Shown: positions 1 through 5,887 of the stretch, piece by piece
How positions within the stretch are numbered: the stretch's first letter is position 1
Layout: every line of letters starts with the position of its first letter
NCBI GenBank assembly: GCA_937858455.1
Contig: CALLYN010000049.1
Coordinates: forward strand, 1 to 7,781
Origin: an uncultured Kouleothrix sp.
GTDB taxonomy: Bacteria > Chloroflexota > Chloroflexia > Chloroflexales > Roseiflexaceae
Length of the DNA: 7,781 nt
Direction of reading: 5' to 3'
Translations under genes and position numbers: made by a program
Notes under the pieces: generated by a model
Told to the model about the DNA's origin: nothing
The model's input: the letters and a program-made list of their open reading frames with translations, nothing else
The model's database searches: none

Positions 1-1133
1 TGGCGCCGCAGCCCGCGCAGCGCTACGCCGGCGCCGCGCAGGCGGCCGTGGCGCTGCGCCAGGCACTGCGGCAGCAGATCGACCAGTCGACCGACGACAT
101 GGAGGAGTCGCGCTGGGAGCCAGTGGCCGAGTGGCTCGAGAACCCGCTCGAGACGGTCGTCGGCAACCTGCTCGACCACGAGTTTGTGGCGCGCAGCCGC
201 GCCCGCGCCGATAACCTGCACCGCACCGGGGTGATCCGCAAGCTGCTCGACCGCTGGAGCCAGTCGGGCGCGCTGCGCCGGCCGCTGCTGGGCCAGGTGA
301 TCCAGCCCAGCCAGATCGTCAGCTACGACGTATACCTCTACGAGCTGCGTGCGCACTACGAGACGCGCACGCCAGCGCAGGTGCGCCAGGTGGTGCCTGA
401 AGAAGGCGCGATCAGCCCGGCGGCGCGCGAGCCCGACCTGTGGGGCGCGCCGGTGCCCGAGATCGAGCCGTTCGTCGACGCGCCGCCGACGCCGATCGTG
501 ATCCCTGGGTCGCGGCGGGTGGTGCCGTGCGGCGACTGCGGCGGCGCGGCGAATGTCACGTGCAAGCACTGCGGCGGCGAGGGCCAGATCGAGCGCGTGC
601 GCAAGGTGCGCGAGCCCGACGGCTCGACGCGCAACGAGGCGCTGAAAGAGCCATGCCCGATCTGCCGCGGCTATGGCAAGCAGGCCTGCCCGCGCTGCGA
701 GGGCGCCGGCCAGATGATGGAAGAAAAGGTCTTCAGCTGGTCGCGCCACGGGAAGCTGTACCTCAACGAGGACGACCTGACCGGCCTGCATAAGCTGACG
801 ATCCAGACCCAGGCGCAGGAAGTGTTCAGCAGCCGGATCGACGCCTACGAGGCGCAGTGGTACCAGGTGGCGCCGCTGAAGGAGCTGGTCGAGCAGGCGA
901 TCAATGGCGGCGGCGCCAACGCCCGGCTGATCAGCGCCGAGCTGCTGATCAAAGGCGTGCCGGTGACCGAGGTGGACTACACCTACAAAGCCAAGCCGCA
1001 CAGCCTGACGCTGATAGGCTTCAACAACGAGGTGCGCGGCGACTCGGCGCTGGTCGATCGCGAGCGGCTGATGCTGTACGCTGGCCTGGTGGTGCTGGCG
1101 CTGCTGGCGCTGGTTCTCTTCCTGATGCGCTAG
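1..1133 (+). CDS. Zinc-ribbon (DnaJ-like CxxCxGxG) protein with C-terminal membrane anchor, 5' end outside window
   Basis: The frame is open from the left edge (first full codon at base 3) to TAG at 1131-1133. A GTG at 48 could start a 361-residue protein but has no ribosome binding site, so the gene probably begins upstream. Numbering from that GTG, residues 1-150 are charged and mostly helical. Residues 161-221 contain four cysteine pairs: CGDCGGAA (161), CKHCGGEG (172), CPICRGYG (203) and CPRCEGAG (214). This resembles the four CxxCxGxG repeats of the DnaJ zinc domain, where pairs 1/4 and 2/3 each bind one zinc. Residues 341-360 are an uninterrupted hydrophobic helix ending in one Arg, so the protein looks tail-anchored with its bulk in the cytoplasm. 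No J domain is visible, though the N-terminus is missing. Specific function unknown; zinc binding is inferred. Confidence 0.8.
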   Translation, partial: APQPAQRYAGAAQAAVALRQALRQQIDQSTDDMEESRWEPVAEWLENPLETVVGNLLDHEFVARSRARADNLHRTGVIRKLLDRWSQSGALRRPLLGQVIQPSQIVSYDVYLYELRAHYETRTPAQVRQVVPEEGAISPAAREPDLWGAPVPEIEPFVDAPPTPIVIPGSRRVVPCGDCGGAANVTCKHCGGEGQIERVRKVREPDGSTRNEALKEPCPICRGYGKQACPRCEGAGQMMEEKVFSWSRHGKLYLNEDDLTGLHKLTIQTQAQEVFSSRIDAYEAQWYQVAPLKELVEQAINGGGANARLISAELLIKGVPVTEVDYTYKAKPHSLTLIGFNNEVRGDSALVDRERLMLYAGLVVLALLALVLFLMR

Positions 1134-1912
1134 ATCGCCAGGCGAAAGCCCAGAAACGGGTTGCTCGCGCCGGGCAGCAGCCGGAAGCGGCAGGCGCAGC
1201 GCGCAAAGCCCTGCGGGTTGGCGTAGCAGCCGCCGCGCAAGATCCGCCGCCCCGGCGCATCCGCCTGCTCGCGGCCATCGCCGGCTTGGTACGGGTACAG
1301 CGCGTCGAGCGAGGCCGTCCACTCCCACACATTGCCGGCCATGTCGAGGCAGCCCGCCGGGCTGGCGCCCGACGGGTACGCGCCTAGCGGCGTAGTGCCG
1401 CCGATCTCGGCCTCGCGCGTGTTCGCGCGGGTAGACTCCCAGCGCTCGCCCCATGGAAACATGCGCCCGTCGGTGCCGCGTGCGGCGCGCTCCCACTCGG
1501 CCTCGGATGGCAGGCGAAAGACCGAGGCGCGATCGCCAACCGCCCCGCTGCCTCGTTGTTCTTGCTCCAGCGCGCCGCTAAGCCAGGCGCAGAACGCCAC
1601 AGCCTCGTTCCAGCTCACGTCGGCCACGGGGTGGCTGAGCAGCTGCGCGGGCGGCTGCGGCGCGCGCCAGTGAATGGGCGCGCGCGCGCCGGTGGCGGCG
1701 ACAAACGCGCCATAGAGCGCATTGCTCACCGGCGCGCGCGCGATCGCGAAGCCCGCCAGCGCGACAGTGTGCTGCGGCGACTCCTCGCGGTACGACTCGC
1801 GCGTGCCGCCGTAGGCCTTGGCCAGAGCGCTAAGCTGGCGCTCGGGCGTGCCCATCGGAAAATCACCGGCCGCAATACCAACGAATTCGGGGAGGAGCTG
1901 CGTTAAATTCAT
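1130..1912 (-). CDS. SUMF1/formylglycine-generating-enzyme-like domain protein
   Basis: This 260-residue protein is a nearly complete SUMF1 (FGE-sulfatase) domain. Family motifs in order: FPMG (18-21), the PVSNALYGAFV segment (61-71) in place of the usual PVTNxQY, HPVADVSW (94-101), RLPSEAEWERAAR (133-145), FPWG (152-155), GNVWEWT (193-199), ILRGGCY (224-230) and the terminal GFR (255-257). True FGEs oxidise a sulfatase cysteine using two cysteines near the C-terminus; here the Cys residues after RGG (229, 239, 241) do not match that arrangement, so FGE activity is doubtful. Many bacterial SUMF1 proteins have other or unknown roles. The ATG at 1912 is preferred over an in-frame ATG at 2074: it has GAGGG five bases upstream (1918-1922), and the longer frame would translate a hairpin-rich repeat. 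No signal peptide or membrane helix. Its stop overlaps that of the convergent neighbour. Confidence 0.85.
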   Translation of the reverse strand: MNLTQLLPEFVGIAAGDFPMGTPERQLSALAKAYGGTRESYREESPQHTVALAGFAIARAPVSNALYGAFVAATGARAPIHWRAPQPPAQLLSHPVADVSWNEAVAFCAWLSGALEQEQRGSGAVGDRASVFRLPSEAEWERAARGTDGRMFPWGERWESTRANTREAEIGGTTPLGAYPSGASPAGCLDMAGNVWEWTASLDALYPYQAGDGREQADAPGRRILRGGCYANPQGFARCACRFRLLPGASNPFLGFRLAI

Positions 1913-1954
1913 GACATCCCTCGGAAATGGTTTGAAAAGGGCGGTATCTCGGGG

Positions 1955-2037
1955 CGTTCGCGGCCACCACCGTGGCCGCGAACGGCCAAAAAGAGATGAT
2001 TTTGGAGGGCGCAAGCCCTCCAAGCCCCCCGCGCGGG
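1955..2037. repeat. Multi-hairpin palindromic element in the SUMF1 gene leader
   Basis: Three palindromic units sit side by side. A perfect 13-base-pair stem pairs 1955-1967 with 1972-1984 around a four-base loop. A perfect 9-base-pair stem pairs 2002-2010 with 2015-2023 around a GCAA tetraloop. A 10-base self-complementary block, CCCGCGCGGG, lies at 2028-2037. A weaker stem, CCAAAA (1986-1991) with TTTTGG (2000-2005), would compete with the second. No T-run follows on either strand, so these are not typical terminators. The dense, perfect stems suggest a REP-like or other dispersed intergenic repeat; copy number cannot be judged from one window. It lies 43-125 bases upstream of the SUMF1-gene start. 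Confidence 0.6.
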
Positions 2038-2160
2038 ACACCGCGTAAGTCCTGTCAAATGACAAAATATTCATTTGATGATCGCGTTATTTTAACAGTT
2101 CTATGGAACAATAAGCTCCTTAAAAGCCTTTGCAACGCAGTATCTTTCGTATATTAATAC

Positions 2161-2189
2161 TTGCAGTAACGCTTTTGCGCTGCTATACT
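2161..2189 (+). promoter_or_regulatory. Sigma70-type promoter of the kinase/regulator operon
   Basis: A -35 box TTGCAG (2161-2166) and a -10 box TATACT (2184-2189) are separated by 17 bases, and the -10 is preceded by TG one base away (2181-2182), an extended -10 signature. It lies in the only AT-rich part of the window and points toward the kinase gene. Transcription would start near 2196, giving a leader of roughly 290 bases. Confidence 0.6.
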
Positions 2190-2197
2190 ACGTAGTA
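2186..2197. promoter_or_regulatory. Candidate operator: perfect 12-base palindrome over the -10
   Basis: TACTACGTAGTA is perfectly self-complementary. It overlaps the -10 box and the expected transcription start, a position where a bound dimer would block RNA polymerase. The same half-sites occur after the operon terminator at 5566-5581. The binding protein is unknown; the operon's own LuxR-type regulator is one candidate. Confidence 0.4.
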
Positions 2198-2201
2198 CAT
2201 T

Positions 2202-2362
2202 TTACGCCTCAATAAATACTGCGTCTCCATACGCTTGCAGCTACCTGGCGCAGCGCCATTGAACGACCGCGGCGGCTGAATCTGGCCTCGACGTTCGGCC
2301 ACTGCCGCGGCGAACGCCTACGCGGCGGTAATTTCCTGTCACAGACATTCTGTGAGGCGTAA
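2202..2362 (+). promoter_or_regulatory. Structured 5' leader with competing stems
   Basis: TTACGCCTCA (2202-2211) is exactly complementary to TGAGGCGTAA (2353-2362), so these arms could close a large domain. Inside are a two-tier stem (CCGCGGC 2267-2273 with GCCGCGG 2304-2310, and TGGCC 2283-2287 with GGCCA 2297-2301) and a perfect 7-base-pair hairpin with a three-base loop (2339-2345 with 2349-2355). The last hairpin shares bases 2353-2355 with the long-range arm, so the two cannot both form fully. I recognise no known riboswitch class. Confidence 0.35.
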
Positions 2363-2484
2363 TATCTACTGCATTGGTCGCTTTCGCACGCTTTCGCAAT
2401 TGCTTCTACCATTACATCTACATTGATGGGCCGGCTTGCGCGCTGCAATGCCGCTGGCTCAGGCGCCTGTAGTGGGGCAGCACC

Positions 2485-4827
2485 ATGAGCGTTTCGTCGC
2501 CGACCCGGCGTGGCCTTGCGAAGATCTGGCCGCAGCAAGTATATCAGCTTGTACGCGCCACCGAGCGGTATTTGCAGCTTGGGTTTGTTCTCGCGCTGCT
2601 GCTGCTGGTGCTGATGGGCCTGTTGACCTACCAGGCCACCCGCAAGCTGCGCGAAGTCGACGAGCGCGGCTCGCAGGCGGCGGCGGCGCTGGCCAAGATC
2701 GAGGCGGTCTCGTCGCTGCTAAACGACGCCGAAGACGTGCAGCGCGGCTACGTGATCACCGGCGACGAGCGCTACCTCGGCTCGTACGATGCCGAGATGC
2801 AGACGATCAACCAGGACGTGCGCGACCTGGAGAAGCTGACGGTCGAGTACCCGTCGCAGCAAGAGAAGATCGCCGCGCTCAAGCCGCTGATCGCCACGCG
2901 GCTGGGCGAGATTGTGGCGACGATCGACGTGCGCCGCGAGCAAGGCTTTGATCCTGCGCTCAAGATGATCCTTGAGCAGGAGGACAAGCCGGTGATGGAC
3001 GGTATCGAGGCGCTGTTAAGCGGGCTGCGCGGCGAGCAGGAGCAGCAGCTGTACCAGCGCGCGGCCGAGGCCGACGCGCGCGAGTACGATATTATCGTAC
3101 GTATCGCGATCGGCTGCATGGTAGCGATCATGCTGGTGACTGGCGCGGGCATCCTGATCGACCGCGACATTCGCGCACGCCAGCAGGCCGAGGCCAACCT
3201 GCGCAAATCGCGCGATCAGCTGGCGATTATTCTGCAGGGCGTCGCCGACGGTATCAGCGTGCGCGATGCGAGCGGCGCGCTGATCTACGCCAACGACGCG
3301 GCGGCGCTAGCGCTGGGCTACGATTCGGTGGCGGCGCTGCTCGAGGCGCCTGGCACCGACATGCTGCAGAAGCTCGACTTCCTCGACGAGCAGGGCCAGC
3401 CGATCGCGGCGGATCTGCCCGAGCGGCTGGCCCTGCGCGGCCAGCAGCACCCCGAGACGATCGTACACTTCCGCGTGCGCGACACCGGCGCGGAGCGCTG
3501 GATGGTGGTGAAGGCCACGCCGGCCTTTGATGAGCGCGGGCTGGTGCAGTTCGCGATCAGCATTCTCCACGATATCACCGAGCGGGTGCAGGCCTACCAT
3601 ACGCTCGAGCGGCGCGTCGAGGAGCGCACCCACGAGATCGCCCGCCGGCGCCAGGTGGCCGAGGGCATGCGCGACATCCTGGCGATCTTGAACTCGAACC
3701 GGCCGCTCGACGAGATACTGCATACGATTCTGGTGCAGGCCGGCCGGCTGCTTGGCACCGACGCCGGGGTGGTATACCGGCTGAGCGGCCGCGACCCGAT
3801 GCTGGATCTTGAGTCGGCGAGCGGCCTGGAGCCCGACATGGCCGACGGCATCCCGGCCAGCTGGCGCCCGCTGAGCCAGGCAATCGAAAGCCGGCAGCCC
3901 GTTGCGATGAGCGATATTGCTGAGCACGACGACCTAGCCGACGGCGCGCTGGCGCCAGCGCTGCAGGCGCGTATTGCCGCCTTGCGGCAGCACTTCCGGG
4001 CGGTGCTGGCGGTGCCGCTGGTGGTGAAGGAAGAAGCCTACGGCGTGATGGCGCTGTTCTACCCGCAGCCGCGCGAATTTTCACGCGACGAGGTTGCGGT
4101 GGCGGTGGCATTTAGCGACCAAGCCGCGCTGGCGATCGAAAACGCCCGGCTGCGCATCCAGGCCGAGCGCGTGGCGGTAGCGGCCGAGCGCAGCCGGCTC
4201 GCGCGCGACCTCCACGACGCGGTGACGCAGACGCTGTTCTCGACTACGCTTATCGCCGACGTGCTGCCGCGATTGTGGGAGCGTAACGCCGCCGAGGCGC
4301 GCCGCCAGCTCGACGAGCTGCGCCAGATGACGCGCGGCGCGCTGGCCGAGATGCGCGCGCTGCTGCTCGAGCTGCGCCCCGCCACCATGGCCGAGATCGA
4401 CCTGGGCGAGCTGCTGCGGCTGCTGAGCGAGATGATGGGCAGCCGCGCGCGCATCCCGGTGACGCTGACTGTCGAGGGACAGTGCCCAATTCCGCCCGAC
4501 GTGCGGCTGACGCTGTACCGCATCGCCCAGGAGGCGATGAACAATGTCGCGCGCCACGCCGGTGCCAGCCAGCTGGCGGTATCGCTGCACTGCCAGGCCA
4601 GCCAGATCGAAATGCGGATCAGCGACGACGGCCGCGGCTTCGACCCGGCCCGCGTCGCGGGCGACCATCTGGGGCTCGAGATCATGCGCGAGCGCGCCGG
4701 CGACATTGGTGCGACGCTGTGTATACAGACGCGCCCTGGCGAGGGCACACAGGTGCTGGTGGTGTGGCCACTGCCGCAGGCGGTGGCCGCGCTGCCCGCA
4801 GTGGCGGCTGGCGCGCGGCTGGGGTAG
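2485..4827 (+). CDS. Membrane sensor histidine kinase, CHASE3-PAS-GAF-HisKA_3-HATPase (NarL-type)
   Basis: The 780-residue protein has a membrane helix at about 30-50, a CHASE3 extracytoplasmic sensor domain at about 55-190 (with the typical RGYVITGDERYL stretch), and a second membrane helix at about 203-225. A PAS domain follows (about 240-365, ending in HDITER), then a short coiled coil and a GAF domain (about 398-555). The dimerisation/phosphoacceptor domain is of the HisKA_3 type, with the H-box RLARDLHDAVTQTLFS placing the phosphorylated histidine at 577. The ATPase domain has its N-box EAMNNVARHA (Asn686/687), G1 DDGRGF (714-719) and a G2-like HLGLEIMRERA (728-738). These are the features of NarL/LuxR-type kinases, which pair with regulators like the one encoded next. 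The ATG has GGGG seven bases upstream (2474-2477). All key catalytic residues are present; the signals are unknown. Confidence 0.93.
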   Translation: MSVSSPTRRGLAKIWPQQVYQLVRATERYLQLGFVLALLLLVLMGLLTYQATRKLREVDERGSQAAAALAKIEAVSSLLNDAEDVQRGYVITGDERYLGSYDAEMQTINQDVRDLEKLTVEYPSQQEKIAALKPLIATRLGEIVATIDVRREQGFDPALKMILEQEDKPVMDGIEALLSGLRGEQEQQLYQRAAEADAREYDIIVRIAIGCMVAIMLVTGAGILIDRDIRARQQAEANLRKSRDQLAIILQGVADGISVRDASGALIYANDAAALALGYDSVAALLEAPGTDMLQKLDFLDEQGQPIAADLPERLALRGQQHPETIVHFRVRDTGAERWMVVKATPAFDERGLVQFAISILHDITERVQAYHTLERRVEERTHEIARRRQVAEGMRDILAILNSNRPLDEILHTILVQAGRLLGTDAGVVYRLSGRDPMLDLESASGLEPDMADGIPASWRPLSQAIESRQPVAMSDIAEHDDLADGALAPALQARIAALRQHFRAVLAVPLVVKEEAYGVMALFYPQPREFSRDEVAVAVAFSDQAALAIENARLRIQAERVAVAAERSRLARDLHDAVTQTLFSTTLIADVLPRLWERNAAEARRQLDELRQMTRGALAEMRALLLELRPATMAEIDLGELLRLLSEMMGSRARIPVTLTVEGQCPIPPDVRLTLYRIAQEAMNNVARHAGASQLAVSLHCQASQIEMRISDDGRGFDPARVAGDHLGLEIMRERAGDIGATLCIQTRPGEGTQVLVVWPLPQAVAALPAVAAGARLG

Positions 4828-4850
4828 CCCGGCAGTAGGGGGAAGAGCAA

Positions 4851-5492
4851 ATGAGCGAGTATAACCGCGTGCGCGTGCTCGTCGTCGACGATCACGCCGT
4901 CGTGCGCAGCGGCCTTTCGGCGTTCCTGCAAGTCTACGACGACCTCGAGCTGGCTGGCGAGGTCGCCAGCGGCCAGGAGGCGATCCGCGCCTGCGAGACG
5001 CTGCAGCCCGACGTAGTGCTGATGGACCTGGTGATGCCGGGCATGGACGGCACCAGCGCCACGCGCGCCATCCGCCAGCGCCATGCCGGCACGCAGGTGA
5101 TCGTGCTCACGAGCTTTTGGGACGAGGAGCTTGTGCGCTCGGTGCTGCAGGCCGGCGCGATCGGCTACATACTCAAAAACGCCACCGCCGAGGAGCTGGC
5201 GGCGGCGGTGCGCGCGGCCCATGGCGGCCGGCCCACGTTCGCCCCCGAGGTGGCCAAGACGCTGATCCAGGCGACCGCGCACCCGCCGGATCCGGCCCGC
5301 GCGCTCACCAACCGCGAGCGCGAAGTTCTGGCGCTGATGATCGCCGGCCTGAGCAACACCGAGATCGCCGAGCGCCTGATGGTCAGCCGCTCGACGATCA
5401 AGTTCTTTGTGAGCAGCATCCTCGCCAAGCTCGAAGTAGCCAGCCGTGTCGAGGCTGTGGCCCTGGCCGTGCAGCGCAACCTGGTCAACTGA
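4851..5492 (+). CDS. NarL/LuxR-family response regulator
   Basis: This 213-residue protein has the usual length for the family. The receiver domain (about 6-122) carries the acidic pair Asp13/Asp14, the phosphoacceptor Asp59 in VVLMDLVMPGMDG, the switch residue Thr87 and the conserved Lys109. The LuxR-type DNA-binding domain (about 150-207) begins LTNREREVLALMIAGLSNTE and continues with the recognition-helix region VSRSTIKFFVSSILAKL. The start is supported by GGGGGA (4838-4843) seven bases upstream. It lies 23 bases after the kinase gene, so the two are almost certainly co-transcribed and form a phosphorelay pair. The terminator at 5525 ends the unit. Target genes are not known; the shared half-sites upstream of the operon and upstream of the pump gene make autoregulation and pump control reasonable guesses. 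Confidence 0.95.
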   Translation: MSEYNRVRVLVVDDHAVVRSGLSAFLQVYDDLELAGEVASGQEAIRACETLQPDVVLMDLVMPGMDGTSATRAIRQRHAGTQVIVLTSFWDEELVRSVLQAGAIGYILKNATAEELAAAVRAAHGGRPTFAPEVAKTLIQATAHPPDPARALTNREREVLALMIAGLSNTEIAERLMVSRSTIKFFVSSILAKLEVASRVEAVALAVQRNLVN

Positions 5493-5524
5493 CCAGGGCG
5501 AAATTCTAGCCACCTGGCCGCCTG

Positions 5525-5566
5525 AAATCTCCCCAGCTGCCCGATGCGGCCGGGGAGATTTTGTTG
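5525..5566 (+). terminator. Intrinsic terminator of the kinase/regulator operon
   Basis: AAATCTCCCC (5525-5534) pairs perfectly with GGGGAGATTT (5552-5561). The stem continues inward after one mismatch with GCTGC (5536-5540) against GCGGC (5546-5550). A T-rich tail (TTTTGTTGT, then a further T5 run at 5572-5576) follows. It begins 33 bases after the regulator's stop codon. Confidence 0.85.
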
Positions 5567-5591
5567 TAGTATTTTTACTACCGAAGGTAGT
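5566..5591. repeat. Overlapping inverted repeats with TACTAC/GTAGTA half-sites
   Basis: GTAGTA (5566-5571) pairs with TACTAC (5576-5581), and ACTACC (5577-5582) pairs with GGTAGT (5586-5591). The central TACTAC is shared, so only one stem can form at a time. The half-sites equal those of the palindrome at 2186-2197. It may be a protein-binding site upstream of the pump gene or an extension of the terminator. Confidence 0.4.
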
Positions 5592-5876
5592 TCCTCATAG
5601 GCCACGCTCTACCAGCGTTCTGCACGCACTCCACTCACGTCTTCGCATACCGGCTCGATACTCGGCATTCGCCAGGAATAGTGCGATTGTGCCGCATGTG
5701 GCGGCGCTGCGGCGCGTGCAGCGTTGGGCGCCGCTGCGGTGTGCTCGGATGCTGCGCGAAGCGCCAAGCTGGAGCGCCATATAGCAATCCTATGCTGCCG
5801 CAGGCAACAATCGCGGCGCGGCAGAGAAAGGGGGCAAGCGTTCGGCGCTGCATGTGAGGCTGGCATAGTGACACAT
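5592..5876. other. Non-coding stretch upstream of the pump gene
   Basis: No gene is supported here; frames crossing it have no recognisable protein features. The best promoter guess for the pump is CTGGAG (5769-5774) and TATGCT (5791-5796) with a 16-base spacer, which is weak. Nothing else stands out beyond short GC-rich inverted repeats expected by chance. Confidence 0.5.
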
Positions 5877-5881
5877 GGAGG
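5877..5881 (+). promoter_or_regulatory. Ribosome binding site of the RND pump gene
   Basis: GGAGG lies six bases before the ATG at 5888, the ideal spacing, and fixes the start of the pump gene. Confidence 0.85.
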
Positions 5882-5887
5882 TCTTCG

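Larger units (their letters stand above)
1913..2484. other. Divergent intergenic region, 572 bases
   Basis: No credible gene lies between the divergent SUMF1-domain and histidine-kinase genes. From left to right it holds a GC-rich multi-hairpin block (1955-2037), an AT-rich stretch of about 170 bases (2050-2220) that contrasts sharply with the rest of the window and includes an 8-base inverted repeat (2055-2062 with 2071-2078), a promoter (2161-2189), and a structured leader up to the kinase start. A frame of 109 codons on the minus strand (2209-2538) has no homology I recognise and runs into the kinase gene, so I do not call it. Confidence 0.8.

Noticed and set aside
2053..2058. Perfect -35 box TTGACA on the minus strand, as a promoter for the SUMF1 gene
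   Set aside because: No -10-like hexamer lies at 15-19 bases; the sequence there is GC-rich.
1913..2074. 54-residue N-terminal extension of the SUMF1-domain protein
   Set aside because: It translates the hairpin element and lacks a ribosome binding site. The internal ATG at 1912 has a well-placed GAGGG and begins right before the domain.
2339..2355. Possible CRP/FNR-type operator
   Set aside because: The half-sites are in the inverted order (TCACA then TGTGA, 7 bases apart) and lie well downstream of the predicted start, so it is better explained as an RNA hairpin.
2209..2538. 109-codon minus-strand frame opposite the kinase leader
   Set aside because: No recognisable protein features; it overlaps the kinase start and the structured leader.
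4059..5513. 484-codon open frame on the minus strand
   Set aside because: It lies opposite the kinase and regulator genes, which have full domain support. Its long low-complexity Ser/Arg/Ala stretches are a by-product of GC-rich codon use.
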